A stretch of DNA of 64,000 bases from Elysia crispata (GCA_033675545.1 JAWDGP010006462.1:610001-674000), one strand, 5' to 3'. Positions 16,701 through 29,348 are shown, numbered from the stretch's first letter. The notes: generated by a model from the letters alone, not told the origin. Program-made: numbers and translations.

Positions 16701-19700
16701 CTTTTCGTCGTGTCAATAACAAAGTTCCATTCGATACACAGTGTAGCGCAACACTTGATGCATCAGTTATTACGCTTTCATGTTACACACAGATAAGCGC
16801 AATGTTTGTTGTATGTGGTCATTGTTTGCACGATTAGCAGACGCAAATCAACAGTTATGGAGGCTTAAAATACCTGGGTCTATCAATATTATGAAAAGTT
16901 TTTTTCCCTCACTGTCTAGCAACCAGTTTTCTGTGTACAAGAACGATTTTGTTTTCCAGAATACACACTAGCTAACCTCAAACGCAACAGTTGTGCTTAA
17001 ATTTGCTCTGTACCGTCTGAACCATAAAAAGAAATCCAATCAATGCTTAGGCGTTTCCAAACATGGATAAACATCAACAGTCATGTTATAGATCATCAGT
17101 CTGGAACATTCTTTTATCCATCCGTCTAAAAACTTTTGACCTTTGCCAGTAGAATCCTTTCCGACCATACCCATCTTTATATGACTTTGATAGGACCAGA
17201 CGGCCGGTGAACCACAGACGTCGTAGTTCAAGAATTTTCCATTTGAGAAAGATCCATCCATACATCTCAACAAATGCAGAAAAAGTCTTTCTCAGCGGGG
17301 GGCAGTATCGTCGCCTGTAGCCTTCAAACAGAAAGCTGAGGACATCTATAATTTATTTCTAAGGAAACCGGCAATTTATATAGATTTGGACGAACAATCC
17401 CCCCTGTTCGAGACAAAAATGAGGAGGAGGAAGGTACGTTTCGGCAGGTTCATGCGACTGTGATCGTGGTTGCACGCACATTCAGTCCTGCAGTTCATGT
17501 GCTTAGGCACTTTGATCCGCTCATAAACGGAAGACATCAGTGACAGTATTGGAAGCAGAATATACATGAAAAATTACTGCATTCTTACGCGCAAAAGATA
17601 ATTATACATAGAGCTTCACCTACACTCCAAGGCTAACTCGGTGAAGGAAAAATTATTATTTCTAAAAAACGTTTCAAAAATATATTTCCAGCCTTTGAGC
17701 GAAATATTAATGCATGTACCAAAAGGTACTTAATTCACTGCGTGTTGTGGATCAGTGACTAGGATACCGACACATGCGCTTATCGCATCTCCATTACAAT
17801 TGAGCGGTTTATCCGATCAGATTGTTTTGGATCACTTCAATCTTCGGCAATACGATAAACAAGAATTATACTTTTGTTCAAGTCTCTTCCGAATGATCAC
17901 TGTTTCGAATAAATTTCAGATTCGTTTTCATTTTCTTTCCTTGCAAAATCTAAAACTGAATCCATGACTGGTACACCTCAACACGTTAAAAACAGCTATT
18001 ATATTTTTAAAAAATGTCACACATTAAAATTGTATCCATGATAGTCATTGTGATCTGGAACTTTGATTTGCTTTTTGAATTCATCGAAACGTCTCGGAAT
18101 AAGTACAAAAAGGGTGTGGAAATTTGGTGGCCTTCAGATTTTCGTGTATACACAGAGCCATCCAAATTTGGCCGACTACTATTACATGCTCAATCAAAGT
18201 GCGTCAAGTGAAATTTAGTTTTTAGTTCTAGAAGTTCATGAGCATTTTGATATTTAATGCACGTACCTAAACCCCTTAATGATTCTCATATTGCATTTAG
18301 AGCAGCAGCAGATAAAAATTATGAGGTGAACCTTAAACTGCATGTTCCCTCATAACAGTTCACAAGCTGTGGGGAATCAAAAATGGATTGCATCGTTTGA
18401 CAAAGTTTCGCCGTTATCTTTCATTTAAAAAAAATATCCGTTGCTCTCTTCAAGGATTTACTTTGAAGTTTGACGGGTCTCACGAAGTTACGTCGTGCTT
18501 CCTTCCAGCTTCATGATGTATTAGCTTTCTCTTCCCAATGCTGCTATGATCATTTTATTTTGTGTATTCTTTCCATTGCCGCTATGATCAATTTCTGGTA
18601 TCTAATGTTCCTGTTGCCACTTTGATCCGTGTCGATCAACTGTCTTCTTCTATTCTGTATACAGTGAAACCCACTTTTCGATCTGTCAATCGTAGTTACC
18701 TGCTGTTCTATACATTGTGTATCGCAACGTTTGATGTCTCCATTCTCCCTACTTTTTCATTATACACAAAGTTTCGTCCAATATTTATTGTATGCGGCCA
18801 TCGTTTGTACGATAAATAGGCAGCAAACATTTTTGGAGCTTTAAAACGCCTGCGGCTACGTTGTATAATAAAAAGAAGTTTTTTTGTGCCACTGGCTAGC
18901 ACCTATGTATACCAGAAAGATTGTGGTCTACACCGTATGTACCAGAATACACACTTTTTAACCTGGAACGAAACAATTTTACTCTGTACTATTTAAACTG
19001 TAAAGGGGAATCCAATCAATGCATAATTATACGTAATTATACTATCGTGTTACCTATCAGTTACGGACTCTTTTATATCCATGTAAGAACTGTTGACTCT
19101 TGCCACCAGAACCCGGTCAGACCATACCCACCTTTGATTCCTTCTTTGGGCGAGATAGGCAAGTGATGAGCCAGGAGCTGAATCACAAAACCAGTATTTC
19201 AAGGATTTTCCATTTTACAAAGGTCCTTTCACACTACTCAACAAATGCCGGAAAATCTTTCTCAAAGGATGGTTGGGTGTAAATGTAGGGAACCTCTTAT
19301 GTCGCACGCAAACAGAAGGTTGAGGACAACTATAGCTCTAAAGATCCCTGCATTGTATAGACTTGGACAAACAGCCCCCCTCTTGTAGGCGAAGTTGAGA
19401 AAAAAAATGGCCGTACATTACTTTTCAGCAGGCTGCTGCAATTTGAGTCCTACAAACTGTTCATGTGCCCAGTCACTTCGGTGAAACCGAAGGCGGCAGT
19501 GACACTATTGGAAATAGAGCATACGTGAAAAATTGATTGTATTCTTATTTGTCAAGAAGCTCAGTGAAGGAAGAACTTAACTTTTATTCATTCATTCATT
19601 CTAAACCTTGTTTAGAAAGATACTTCCAACCTTTGAATGAAATGCCAATGCCAGTGCCAAGAGATATTTAAGTCACTTTGCGTTGTGGGTCACCTGATTG

Positions 19701-20840
19701 AAATACAGACAAGTGCGGTAGTCTCAACCTCTATCGCAACTCCATTACATCCAAATGCCATCAGGTTTCTATTGACTATAGAATTGCTTACAAAATTGAG
19801 CTGTTTATCCGATCTGTATTTTTCCGGATCACCTGCACCCTCCTGCCGTTGAAAACAGCTATAAACCCAAATCAAAATGAAGTCACTTATTAAAAATGTG
19901 AGTGTGATAGTCATTGTGCTGTTGGACTTTGACTTGCTCCTTGAATTAATCGAAAAGTGTTTTAAGTCTAGAAAGGGTAGGGACAACTGCTTTTCTTCAG
20001 AATCCAGCTTGAACATAATTTATAGTCCTCAAAATTTGAATGGCTATTAATAGTACTACTGTTGGTATCTAAAACTGTATCAAGGGTTATTTAGTATTAT
20101 GTTTTAGAGGATCATGAACCGCCAGTTCACTTACACACGAACGCAACATTTTAGTGCAGGAGCGGAACCTAAAACTATGCGATCCCTCATAGCCGTTCAC
20201 AAGCTGTGGGGAATCCGAAATAGGTCGCATATTTTAATGGTTTCGCCCTTATCAGTCGTTTTTAAACAAACAATTTATTATATGCCACTCTCTTGATGCG
20301 TTTACTCTGAAATTTGACAGGTTTCACCAAGCATTGTCATGCTCATTTCCAGCTTCATAATTGTATTACTTAGCTTACCTTTCCCATTGCCGCTATGCTT
20401 TGTTTCTTCTTTTGACTACTCTCTCGCTTTGATTTGTTTTATGTGCCTGTACCGCTTCAATCAGTTAATTATGCCTACTCTTTCGATTGTGGCAATGATT
20501 CTTGAGCTTATTCTTCTCAATATCACTATGATCAATTTCTTGTGTCCTCTTTTCCCATAGTGGCTATAATCAGTTTCTTATTGCTTCTTACCATTGCGTC
20601 TGGAATTACTTACTCATGCCTACTCTTTTCATTACCGCTATGATTGGCTTCTTCTGCCTACTCTTTCCATTACCGCAATGATAAGCTTCTTCTGCCTACT
20701 CTTTCCATTACCGCTATGATTGGCTTCTTTTGCTTACTCTTTCCATTACGGCTATGATTGGCTTCTTCTGCCTACTGTTTCCATTGCCGCTATAATCAGC
20801 TTCTTTTGCCTACTCTTTTCATTGCCGCCGCACTTCTCGA
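13790..20840. repeat. Large tandem array: four diverged ~1.9-kb units
   Basis: The same ordered set of segments recurs four times. The anchor GACCATAC plus flanking sequence starts at 13,847, 15,277, 17,163 and 19,120. A second anchor, (t)CACAAGCTGTGGGGAATC-like, falls near 14,511, 16,401, 18,360 and 20,197. A third (TCACTG...GTGGATCA) is at about 15,758, 17,733 and 19,670. Periods are ~1.43, 1.89 and 1.96 kb; the first unit is shorter and seems to lack a part equivalent to about 15,720-16,200. Units share maybe 65-75% of bases by eye, so duplication is old. Open frames inside (for example near 15,505, 16,467 and 18,562) are not conserved between units and I do not call them genes. Confidence 0.8.
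20340..20835. repeat. 38-bp minisatellite inside the last macrosatellite unit
   Basis: A unit like TGCCTACTCTTTCCATTACC followed by GCTATGATTGGCTTCTTC repeats with an exact 38-base step at 20,617, 20,655, 20,693, 20,731, 20,769 and 20,807. More diverged units extend left to about 20,340. Related but shorter runs occur at the same position of the earlier macrosatellite units (14,676-14,825, 16,497-16,620, 18,530-18,620), so the block is ancestral and expanded here. Confidence 0.85.
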
Positions 20841-23007
20841 GGCCAGTTTGTTGCTCTCTTTTGCAACTGTTTCCTGATTTTTTCTGTTCCACTCTCTCAA
20901 CGTCAGCACATCTATTTTACTGTTCTTCTCAACAGCACTAATCCCATTTTTCTATTCCTGCCGCTCTCAGCCCCACAAATCTTACCTCCACCTATCTATA
21001 ATTCCTGCTGTCACCTTCACCAGGTTCCTACTACCGCTTATTCCAGGTCTTAATATCACACGCTTCCTATTGTCACCTCTGCCTAATCTTGTAAGCAGCA
21101 CTCATCATCTTTTTCTATCGCCATTCCTAACAGCATCTCCATCCTTTGTCTCTTGCCTTCACCAGCGGCCCAATCAGTTATTTCATGCTCTTGCTAGTGC
21201 CTGCTGTGACAAGCAATACTCTCACCAGTTATCTTCTGCAATCTATGCCTGTTCCTGCAAACATCACCATCGCCAGTTCCAAGCTATTGATCCTGCTTTC
21301 ACTAGTAAATCCATCATTAGTTTTCTTGCTGAAGACTTTCCCTTCTCAATGGCTGCCTTTTCATCATATTGTCTGCAGACTCGTTTGCTACAGCATTTAC
21401 AATCATTATTTTTAAAAAAATCTGATAGTTTCAATCGTCATGTGTCAGCTGAGTTTCGGGACAACAAGCAAAGCTTACTTCTTCATTTCCGGAGGTTATA
21501 CAGAGTTCAATTCTGTTCAGCAATGTGTTCAAGTCAAAATCCCTAAAAATTGTACGTGGTAGTGGCCGTGTCATGGGATTTTGATTGGGAAGCAGTTAAA
21601 TTTTTGTCAACACAGAGCATTTCTCCCTTTCATACACAGTGTTTGCAAATGTCAATTGTCCACATCATGGATTGATTATCCGCTCATTTTATATACGGTT
21701 TTACTTAACATGGGTCTTACGCACGATCACAGGTCACCATACATCTCGCACTGAAGATATATTACCACTCTATACGTTTACTGTCTATATCTCCTGTCCT
21801 GTAAATACGAGGTCTTGAATTGAAGCAGTGCAAAAAGTGCAACCAACTGTTTACCTGCCGCGCTAGAAACAGTACAAGGCCAGTAAAGAAGGCACCTGTC
21901 TCTCACGTTTGTGCTTCATTTTCTTCTCTCCAATATCTTTTCATATCTTCATCCACATCTTTCCCATCTGACAGACACCTGTTTATGTCGCCAGGTGCAA
22001 CGTCTATAAATAGGCAGATGGACTTGCTTTATTCTCAAACCTAAAACTTTTTTTTGACACTTTACTTGCCTTAAAATTGGGTGGGAAGTTTGACACCAAG
22101 TCTTGCTCTGTAAGTTTTGAGTAGTGTTTAACCAATAAAGTCTAATGGTCAAACGAACGGAATAGTGCTCCGCTCTCGATGTCTTTGAACAGACTGGAAG
22201 TGAAGTCTTAAAGGAACTTAAAAAACAATCTAGAATAATGGCTGAATTATTATCAAATATTTGTGCATTCCTGTACATCCTGTACAGGTTTTCAGAAATG
22301 AAAATCACTATTTCCAGTTCTACTCGGGAGAAAAACTGGTGGAGGAACTGCCTGGAATCAGTCATGCACAGAAGCCGAAAGTGTATAGAGGCGATACCAA
22401 AGGTTCAACTGACAGCATCTGTTTGTGTCAGTTCGCCTCTGCTTGCATCCTGTGTAAATGTTTCCAACTCGCCATGGGCGATCGTGAACGAGATATTGCC
22501 ATGATCTGCAGTGTGCTCGCTGCGATACCATAGAATGTGCTGAACTTCTCGCTCATTGTGCAATAAATCTCGCAGATGTAATTTACAAATTACAAGATCT
22601 TGCCAAAGTTCCTGAAAGGACCAGAGGCTTCAAGTGTGTGTTATGGTTAGACTTTGTGCGGTCGGTCTAAGAACAATCCAATATTTAAAATTTATGACAC
22701 TCTTTTATGTACGTTCAACGATCTAACTGAAGCCTCGTAGGGGGGTTGTTCAATCAGACTGTTTTATCAATTGAAATCTATACGCGCTTCCTGCATAGCG
22801 CAACTTTTCACTAAAGTTGAAAATTAGGAATTAACCCTCACGGGTAGAGAAAAAAAAATCTCTTGACTGAAACGGATATTTCGAAGTAGTGCAAAGGCCA
22901 AGAAAAAATAAAACATTACTCCACACCTGAAAACCTATTGATTAAGCTCTCAAAAAATTTTAAGACACATTTTAAATATAATTTCAAACAGGCTTTTATC
23001 GTGTCCT
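20841..23007. other. Non-coding, flank of macrosatellite and MULE
   Basis: 20,840-21,400 is pyrimidine-rich (CCT/TTC/CAC), possibly very diverged minisatellite. The 158-residue + frame at 21,070-21,546 has His/Ser/Leu-rich composition typical of this bias and no domain. 22,240-22,530 has two overlapping + frames with a mildly protein-like look and no recognised family. Confidence 0.45.
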
Positions 23008-23015
23008 GGTAGTAG
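23008..23015. repeat. Target-site duplication, left copy
   Basis: GGTAGTAG directly abuts the left inverted repeat of the MULE and is repeated exactly after the right one. Confidence 0.65.
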
Positions 23016-23236
23016 GGCAGTATATCGGAACGGCGCCTCCATTGTCATGAGAACGATAGAGGTTGGATTATCAGAATGGCGCGTGTATCGCCGACATCAT
23101 TATGTGTACGATTACTTGACGTTAATTTATTTGTCGAGATTAAAATTCGATTACTCCTGGAAATCATTCCCCTCTGCGTTTCACATGCAGGCTTGGGATT
23201 GCCAAAGGCCGCATTAGAATGATTGTAAGTGTCATT

Positions 23237-23608
23237 TTAATATGGTACAATATGTACAATATGGTACAGAGAGTCGTAGCACTGTACCTCTGTGCATGCC
23301 ATTTTGAGAGGTCGTTCATGCACACTTTCTTCTGCCTTTCGCTTCACGGCCCCTCGGACTTGATGTCGCTGGATTGTTCTGTCGTCTTCTGGCTCATGGT
23401 TGTGGGCTGTTGGAAATGACAGTACCTCTGAAAGTTGAACATCGGTTGTACATCTTGATTTGCATTGGTAATTCGTACATCTCCACGAAATGGATTGCTT
23501 GTGCTCCTTGTCCTTTTTGAATCTAAACTTGTCGATGATAATACCGGTCTTGCCTTTTCTCGTCGTGAACGTCTCCATTTTTGGACAGGGAATGACTATG
23601 TACATCAA
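23237..23608 (-). CDS. FLYWCH-type zinc-finger protein (transposon ORF)
   Basis: The frame encodes up to 123 residues; a start at Met11 (METFTTRKGK) is more sensible because it sits at the beginning of the domain. FLYWCH domains are short C2H2 zinc-binding DNA-binding modules. Here the aromatic/RKGK beta-strand start (residues 13-20), a following aromatic-rich strand (DKFRF, 26-30), a Trp42-x-Cys44 pair, Cys53, and the HNHEP motif (His69, His71) appear in family order. The remaining ~50 residues are charged and have no recognised domain. The ORF fills the middle of a Mutator-like element, so it is probably transposon-derived rather than a host gene. It is uninterrupted, but no promoter or splice site was identified. 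A domesticated host FLYWCH gene is the alternative. Confidence 0.65.
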   Translation of the reverse strand: MMYIVIPCPKMETFTTRKGKTGIIIDKFRFKKDKEHKQSISWRCTNYQCKSRCTTDVQLSEVLSFPTAHNHEPEDDRTIQRHQVRGAVKRKAEESVHERPLKMACTEVQCYDSLYHIVHIVPY

Positions 23609-23649
23609 TGTACTGTTCTTTTATAGTGGAGATGTGTGTGTGTGTGAAC

Positions 23650-23720
23650 AGAATTTTAAGTTCAAGTTCACGTTTATTTTAGGCCACTGGCCAAAGAACA
23701 AACATCAGCAACCACAACGG
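23650..23720 (-). mobile_element. Possible 3' end of a non-LTR retrotransposon nested in the MULE
   Basis: Read on the minus strand, a GGCCAGTGGCCTAAAATAAA segment runs into a short (GTGAAC)(TTGAAC)-type tail at about 23,657-23,695. Such simple hexamer tails after an AATAAA-like signal are typical of LINE 3' ends. The body is absent, so this would be a heavily 5'-truncated copy. Boundaries are approximate. Confidence 0.3.
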
Positions 23721-24061
23721 CACACCACAACAGCAAAAGCAAAAACATAATCACAGGCCAATGAATCATGCAATATAACACATGTAAACATACACACAGA
23801 ATATACTGTTGGCTAACTGTTGGCTAACGGAGCGTGAAGTAAGATCGTGTTTTTTCGCAGTACCTATTTAAAATGTTTCACCTATGTTTATTATCAGCAG
23901 CGAGTATTCGTTGAGACCCTATCGACTAATCTTGAGTGAGAAAATATTCGATTACTGCTAGGCGTCGAAGATCAAAGAAAACGGACGCGCCATTCTGATA
24001 ACGAAATAGACGCCGTTCGGATAAACGTTATTACGTAAAGGCGCCGTTCTGATAACCTGCC

Positions 24062-24069
24062 GGTAGTAG
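24062..24069. repeat. Target-site duplication, right copy
   Basis: GGTAGTAG directly follows the right inverted repeat and matches 23,008-23,015 exactly. Confidence 0.65.
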
Positions 24070-25908
24070 CTTTTGAGAAAAAAAATTGTCCACTCTCATT
24101 ATATACGTCTCAACTATATATAGATGAGATGTACCATCACTGCTCAACCAGGCTATATCCATGCTAATCTACGCTACCACTAAATGATATCGAGGTATTC
24201 GTCTCCTCTGTCAGTTGTATAAATATTTGCTGCCTTCTAGACTGCTGCTCTACAATCTTTCTTTTTTTTTTTTTTTTGTATTGGCGAGAACGTCAGTATT
24301 CTTTCTTTTCGTCCATTTCATGATTTTATCAAGATATATACTATAAGGTTACCTCTGCCTCTTCAACACACAATTTCCCATCTTTTACGACTTTCTAAGA
24401 GGGTGCATCGATTTCCACACGTGCGTCCAAAGAAAAGGACAAGTTTCGTTTTCTTTGGTGTTAATTGTATAGAGCACTGAATTTCTTAAGGATATTTCAT
24501 TCTTCCCCTTTATCATCTTTCCAGCTTATTCTCAGAAGCATTTTGTGAAGTCATATTTCCGCAGAATTTATTTCTTCTCTTCTCTTTTTTTAGAGAGACC
24601 ACCTGTCAGCTCCATGTGTCATACCTGTCCAGACCAAACATTTCACGAGTTTTATCCTTAGCAGAATCCTGGTGCTTTTGGCTTTCCAGATGTTGGTTAG
24701 GTCTACTATTCCTTTTTTTTCCTCCATCCCGATATATGTGCGCAGAGCAGTCTACATTTTTTTATATGGATCTCAGGTAATAGAAATGGTCAACGCATTC
24801 TATCTCTTTAACAATGGTTAGAGAGATGCTTCTGTTTTTTTCCCCCCAACATACATGAATGTAGTTTTCTATTTTTCGGCATTTTCTTAAATGCTCTTCT
24901 TTTCTGTTACTAATTTTTATTGGCTAGGCATGCTGTGATCATTGACTCATAGTGTTGTCTGTTCTGCATATCGTAGACACTAGAAACTTCTCCACTGGTA
25001 TAATCATCGACTCTTTCCATATCAACATCTCTCACAATTAATTTGCGCCGCGAAAAGATGTGTTAAAAGAATACAATCTTGCCAGACGCCTTTTACAATC
25101 CTGAAAGGTTCTGTGTGTAAGCCGTCAACCTGATTTTTGTCTTTTGGCCAGTATATAGACTCAACAATAGAGCGGCCAAGTATGGAAAAAATCAATGCTA
25201 TTCAAATTCTGAAGTTCATGCCCTAGTCATGTATATAATCAACGCCCAATGGTTACTTTGTATTTAATGCTCTGGAGGAAAGCATACATGTTAACCTCAA
25301 AATTTTAAGCTCACAGCAGAAGTAATCAACGTCTATTTTTTACAGGCAGCTGGCAAAAGACCGCTGGGCAAGAATTTCAAATAGAACGTGTGAAGGGACT
25401 TTATAACTATTGGAAGAGGTTACATTCTGCGGAACTCTTGCTTGAATCTCTGTGCATACACGCATTCATTGCGACGAAAAGTTAGGCAAAACTTGCATGA
25501 GCAGCATAATAAAAAGTTACACCTTTCCATCTGACTCTAATCTTGCTCGATCAAGAAAATGTTTGCATTGAATTCTTCTAACAGTAAAAAAAATTGGATT
25601 GTAAAATTCACAATCAAGCTGCATGACGATCCTCCAAAATAAAAAAAAAAAAAAATAAATAAAGAAAAAAGAAAGTTGTTTGTGCAGTGCTATCAAAGAA
25701 TAAAGCAGAAAAAAATTTAATTAGTAGATATTGAATTGGAAAGTCAAAATCATAGTTATCACACCAGCGCCTTCTTAAATAAGAGGATCAGTCTTTTTGT
25801 AATGTTTTCACAAGCCTTTATGCCGTCAAACATATTCTGGCAGAATCTATAGCCAGTCAGCGTGATTGTGCAAGACTTGGAAAATGTAGATCTGCATGGT
25901 TTTCCAAT

Positions 25909-25911
<3 letters not shown>
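24070..25911. other. Non-coding, T-rich
   Basis: Only short frames, no promoter with a supported exon, and no repeat beyond short T runs. Confidence 0.55.
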
Positions 25912-26005
<94 letters not shown>

Positions 26006-26006
26006 T
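25912..26006. repeat. (TA)n microsatellite
   Basis: About 95 bases of TA with one A interruption. Confidence 0.97.
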
Positions 26007-26483
26007 ATGCTCTTTTCATTTAATAACCGTGGCTGGCTAAGATGGCACATTGATTTCTGGCCTTTCTTTCAATCACTGAATACTTTCAATCACCTTCATT
26101 TTTGGCATGATTTGTTTAAAAAAAATGAGTTACCCGTTTTAGATTTTAGATTTTCAAGGGTATAGAGATTCATGATATGAATGACTGAATTTTTGTCTTG
26201 TCTTACGCACCCATTATAAAAGTATAATCTTCTCCTTCCTATTAGCATCCATCTATTGTAGACTTGTGAATACAAGTTTGAGATCTTATTGGCACTCTTT
26301 CTTGAAGTACATTTGTGCCACAAACATTACCTTCCCTCCCCAGAGTACAAGTTATACAGCAAAATTGGAGTAAGCAAATTTACTTTAATAGAAATTGTTA
26401 GTATGGTGACTTTTGGGAATATAGATTAAATGATGAAGGTCAAAACCAGCCGCACAGAGCTCAGGGTTTTGTTCTGTTACCTT

Positions 26484-26934
26484 TTTATGCCTGTTCTATG
26501 ATCTGCCTAACTTTTTCATTTACACGTTTTTGATACTTTGCTATAAGGAATTCATCTTGGGTGGTCCTCATTCATTTTTGTGAAGCATATGCCACACACA
26601 TCATCAAAGATTTCTGTCCGCACATCTTGTGCTTTGACAACTCTGTTCAACAGTTTTACCGAATACGTTCTTTCCATTATGATGTCTACTTGAATCCTTG
26701 ATTTCGGCCCTTTTTCTTGTTCCCCTTCAGCTTCGGGGCGTTTTCTAATCATGGGTGTGCCAGATTCAACGTTTCTCGAGGCTCACTATCTTCAGTGAAG
26801 GTCGCATGATCCGTTATATGCTGAATATTGGAAGTTATTCTCGCCTGGAAGATTTCTTTCATTACATTGTGAGACGTTGTGTTTGAACACGTCTCACTCT
26901 CCTGAATCCTCTTTACAATGTGACACAAAATCAA
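26484..26934 (-). pseudogene. Frameshifted coding-like relic, unknown family
   Basis: Three minus-strand frames follow one another. The first is 26,934-26,749 (starting at TTG, so not a true start), ending NLAHP-stop. The second is 26,752-26,552, beginning at an ATG that overlaps that stop (IRKRPEAEGEQEKGPKSRIQ) and continuing with KAQDVRTEIFDDVCGICFTK. The third is a shifted tail to about 26,484 (DEFLIAKYQKRVNEKVRQII). Composition is charged and protein-like, with no simple repeat. No domain is recognised. Two frameshifts would be needed, so a decayed gene or mobile element fits better than a working gene. Confidence 0.25.
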
Positions 26935-28529
26935 AATCTCTCACTGTATCATTAAAAAACAAAGCAAAACAAAACTGACCTCTTCCTCGTTTTACAATTT
27001 TTCGAGGCAAAATTTGTCAATAAAATGGGATCTACTTATAGGGGAGAAACAATGCTTTCGTCAAGAATTGTGTATACTGTGCATGGAACAGGGGCTCATT
27101 CGCCACTTAACGAGAAACACAATGAGTTCTCTTGGTTGGCAAACCATAACGCACACTGGCGTATCAATCATTCGTCACTTTGCTTGGAATAATGAATTAA
27201 AAAAAAATGTGTCATATGTCACGTTAATATCTCAAAAAGTATAAATCACAGCCGAAAGCTTCTGTGACACGAAAGAGGATTTAGTATGAAACGAATTCAT
27301 TTAAAAATGTGAATAACGAAAAAAGTGCTCATTCGTCACTATCCCAGAAATGTGACAAAATGAATCAATCAAACAGTGCGTATTGAGTCTGCACCTTCAG
27401 TGTGTCTACCAAAACTCTAGACCCACGCACAATTTGATATTTGTGGTTTGAGCTTGATGTTAGTCATGGAACACTATGGCATGTGGTAGAGTCAACGTTT
27501 TAAACCATCAGTACTCACCCAGTTCAAACACTTCTTCACTCGGTTCAATGAGTCAGATGACACTGAATCTATGACACCAGCACTCAACAAGCCGATATCA
27601 ATGCTAATCAAAACACTAATTATGTACGGTATCATTTCACACAATTGCACATTCTTACCTTTTGTTCATGACGCGTGCCATCGGAGCACGCAGCCTATTG
27701 TTTACTTCAACGAAATATTAATGATCCGAACCATCACTGCCCCCTCCCTCCCTTCAGGCAATGTCTAATTCAGTCCATTATTGCGCTTCTGCACTGTTTT
27801 CATTTTAAGTGCCCGGTCTTTATCGAGTCTTAACACCAAATTGTTGATCTTTTACCATCAGTATTCATTCTGAATTATTTGATGTCCCACAAGGAACTCT
27901 GTATCGTAATCCAATAAACCCACCTGACCGGCCCTTGTCTTCTTATAGACCGGCAGTTAGTTGGATCCAAACTGTTCAATCGACGGATGCTTTCTGCTGG
28001 CTATAACTCGTAGCAGTACTGACACGACAGGCGCTGGAAGCTGCGCACGATATCTCTTAAATGGGCCCGATGGTAAATGTGAATCCTCAGAGGGTTGAAT
28101 CACATTTTTTTTAAAAAAGATTTTGCTAATACCTACGTTCCTTTGCCACACCAGCGCGAAATACATTAAATTGAGAGATGAGACTTTTATTTTTTTCTAT
28201 TTCTCCCCTTAGATTACTAGGCCAACAGTAGGACTGCGCTAGTATCTCATGTTGCCTATTTGGTGTCACGTCCTCGACACATGCTTTTGTCTCTGGCAAC
28301 TGTAGCATTTCCAAGTCTTTACTGACTTAATTGATTGAAATAACTTCAAAATTAGGTACCTGAATGTTATGGATTAGCGCATCCCAGCAAAATCGACACA
28401 GAAACTTCGCCTGTTTCTTGTATTTTTACTGATATTGTATTCCATTTCTGTCTCAGTTAGGGCGATATTTCTTATCATACGTTCTTTAAAACATTTTGTC
28501 AACTAGGGAAATATGCAAAACTACCGTAA

Positions 28530-28531
<2 letters not shown>

Positions 28532-28574
<43 letters not shown>

Positions 28575-28588
28575 TATGTATGTATATA
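28532..28588. repeat. (TA)n-(TGTA)n microsatellite
   Basis: TA to 28,572, followed by TATG units. Confidence 0.95.
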
Positions 28589-29267
28589 TTTCAGATGTTC
28601 AGTCATTCACATCGGACGATTTTAACACTATATAAACGCATTTCATATCAATACAGCCGAGTTGATGCAATTTATCAGTTTAATATGCCGTCTTTTTTCA
28701 TTATTGCGTAAAACAGATTTAACAACTTACCTCAATACAAACCAGAATAATATTAAATGAGTTTAAATCTATTGAATATTGTTTACAAGTTTAAAAGAAA
28801 TATTAACGAAAGTTGATAAAAAAGACAGTTGCAAATTACAAACTTTTGAAGAAAAAGTTTTCCGTGCTTTGGTTTAAGCAGATAAAACGGTTTTTCAGCT
28901 TTGAATGACCTTGTAGTAAACTTTTAAATAATAAAGATCGAGGCATATATGTGCATGGTAAAATAAAACAAAATAAAAATTTAGAAATCCAAATTTTAAC
29001 ATGCGTAAACTGATAATGTTTTGGTTAAAACTGAAAAATTTAACTTAAAGAGGCATCCGATAAGGCGAAATATTTTTTTCCTTAGCGTGTTCAGTTTGTA
29101 ATAATATTTAAGCACAAAAAAAGAGATTTTCCTGTGCATATTGCATCTGAAGGTCGCTTTATTTATAAACCAAGAGTTATTGTGTGCACACAGTAGTTGT
29201 TCATATCTCTATTTCCTTCAACATCTTCCTCTCCTCCCATCCCGACTCTCCAATCTAATCATGAGTT

Positions 29268-29270
<3 letters not shown>

Positions 29271-29344
<74 letters not shown>
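29271..29344. repeat. (CT)n microsatellite
   Basis: 74 bases of uninterrupted CT. Confidence 0.97.

Positions 29345-29348
<4 letters not shown>

Larger units (their letters stand above)
23016..24061. mobile_element. Mutator-like (MULE) non-autonomous element with FLYWCH ORF
   Basis: The element is ~1,046 bp. Its ends are imperfect inverted repeats of 23 bp (20 matches; GGCAG...GAACGGCGCCT at 23,016-23,038 against 24,039-24,061). An 8-bp direct repeat GGTAGTAG flanks it on both sides (23,008-23,015 and 24,062-24,069), the target duplication length known for Mutator-like elements. Inside the ends, a motif like TTATCAGAAYGGCGC recurs: 23,023, 23,068, 23,985 (perfect 17-bp inverse of 23,068), 24,009 and 24,040. 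These are candidate transposase-binding sites. The only ORF encodes a FLYWCH zinc finger, a domain known from animal MULEs; no DDE transposase is present, so the copy would need help in trans. Confidence 0.7.

Noticed and set aside
21070..21546. 158-residue + strand ORF.
   Set aside because: His/Ser/Leu/Cys-rich composition follows the pyrimidine bias of a diverged repeat region; no domain, splice or promoter context.
21949..22365. 138-residue minus-strand ORF.
   Set aside because: No recognisable domain. It overlaps competing + strand frames and has no supporting gene signals.
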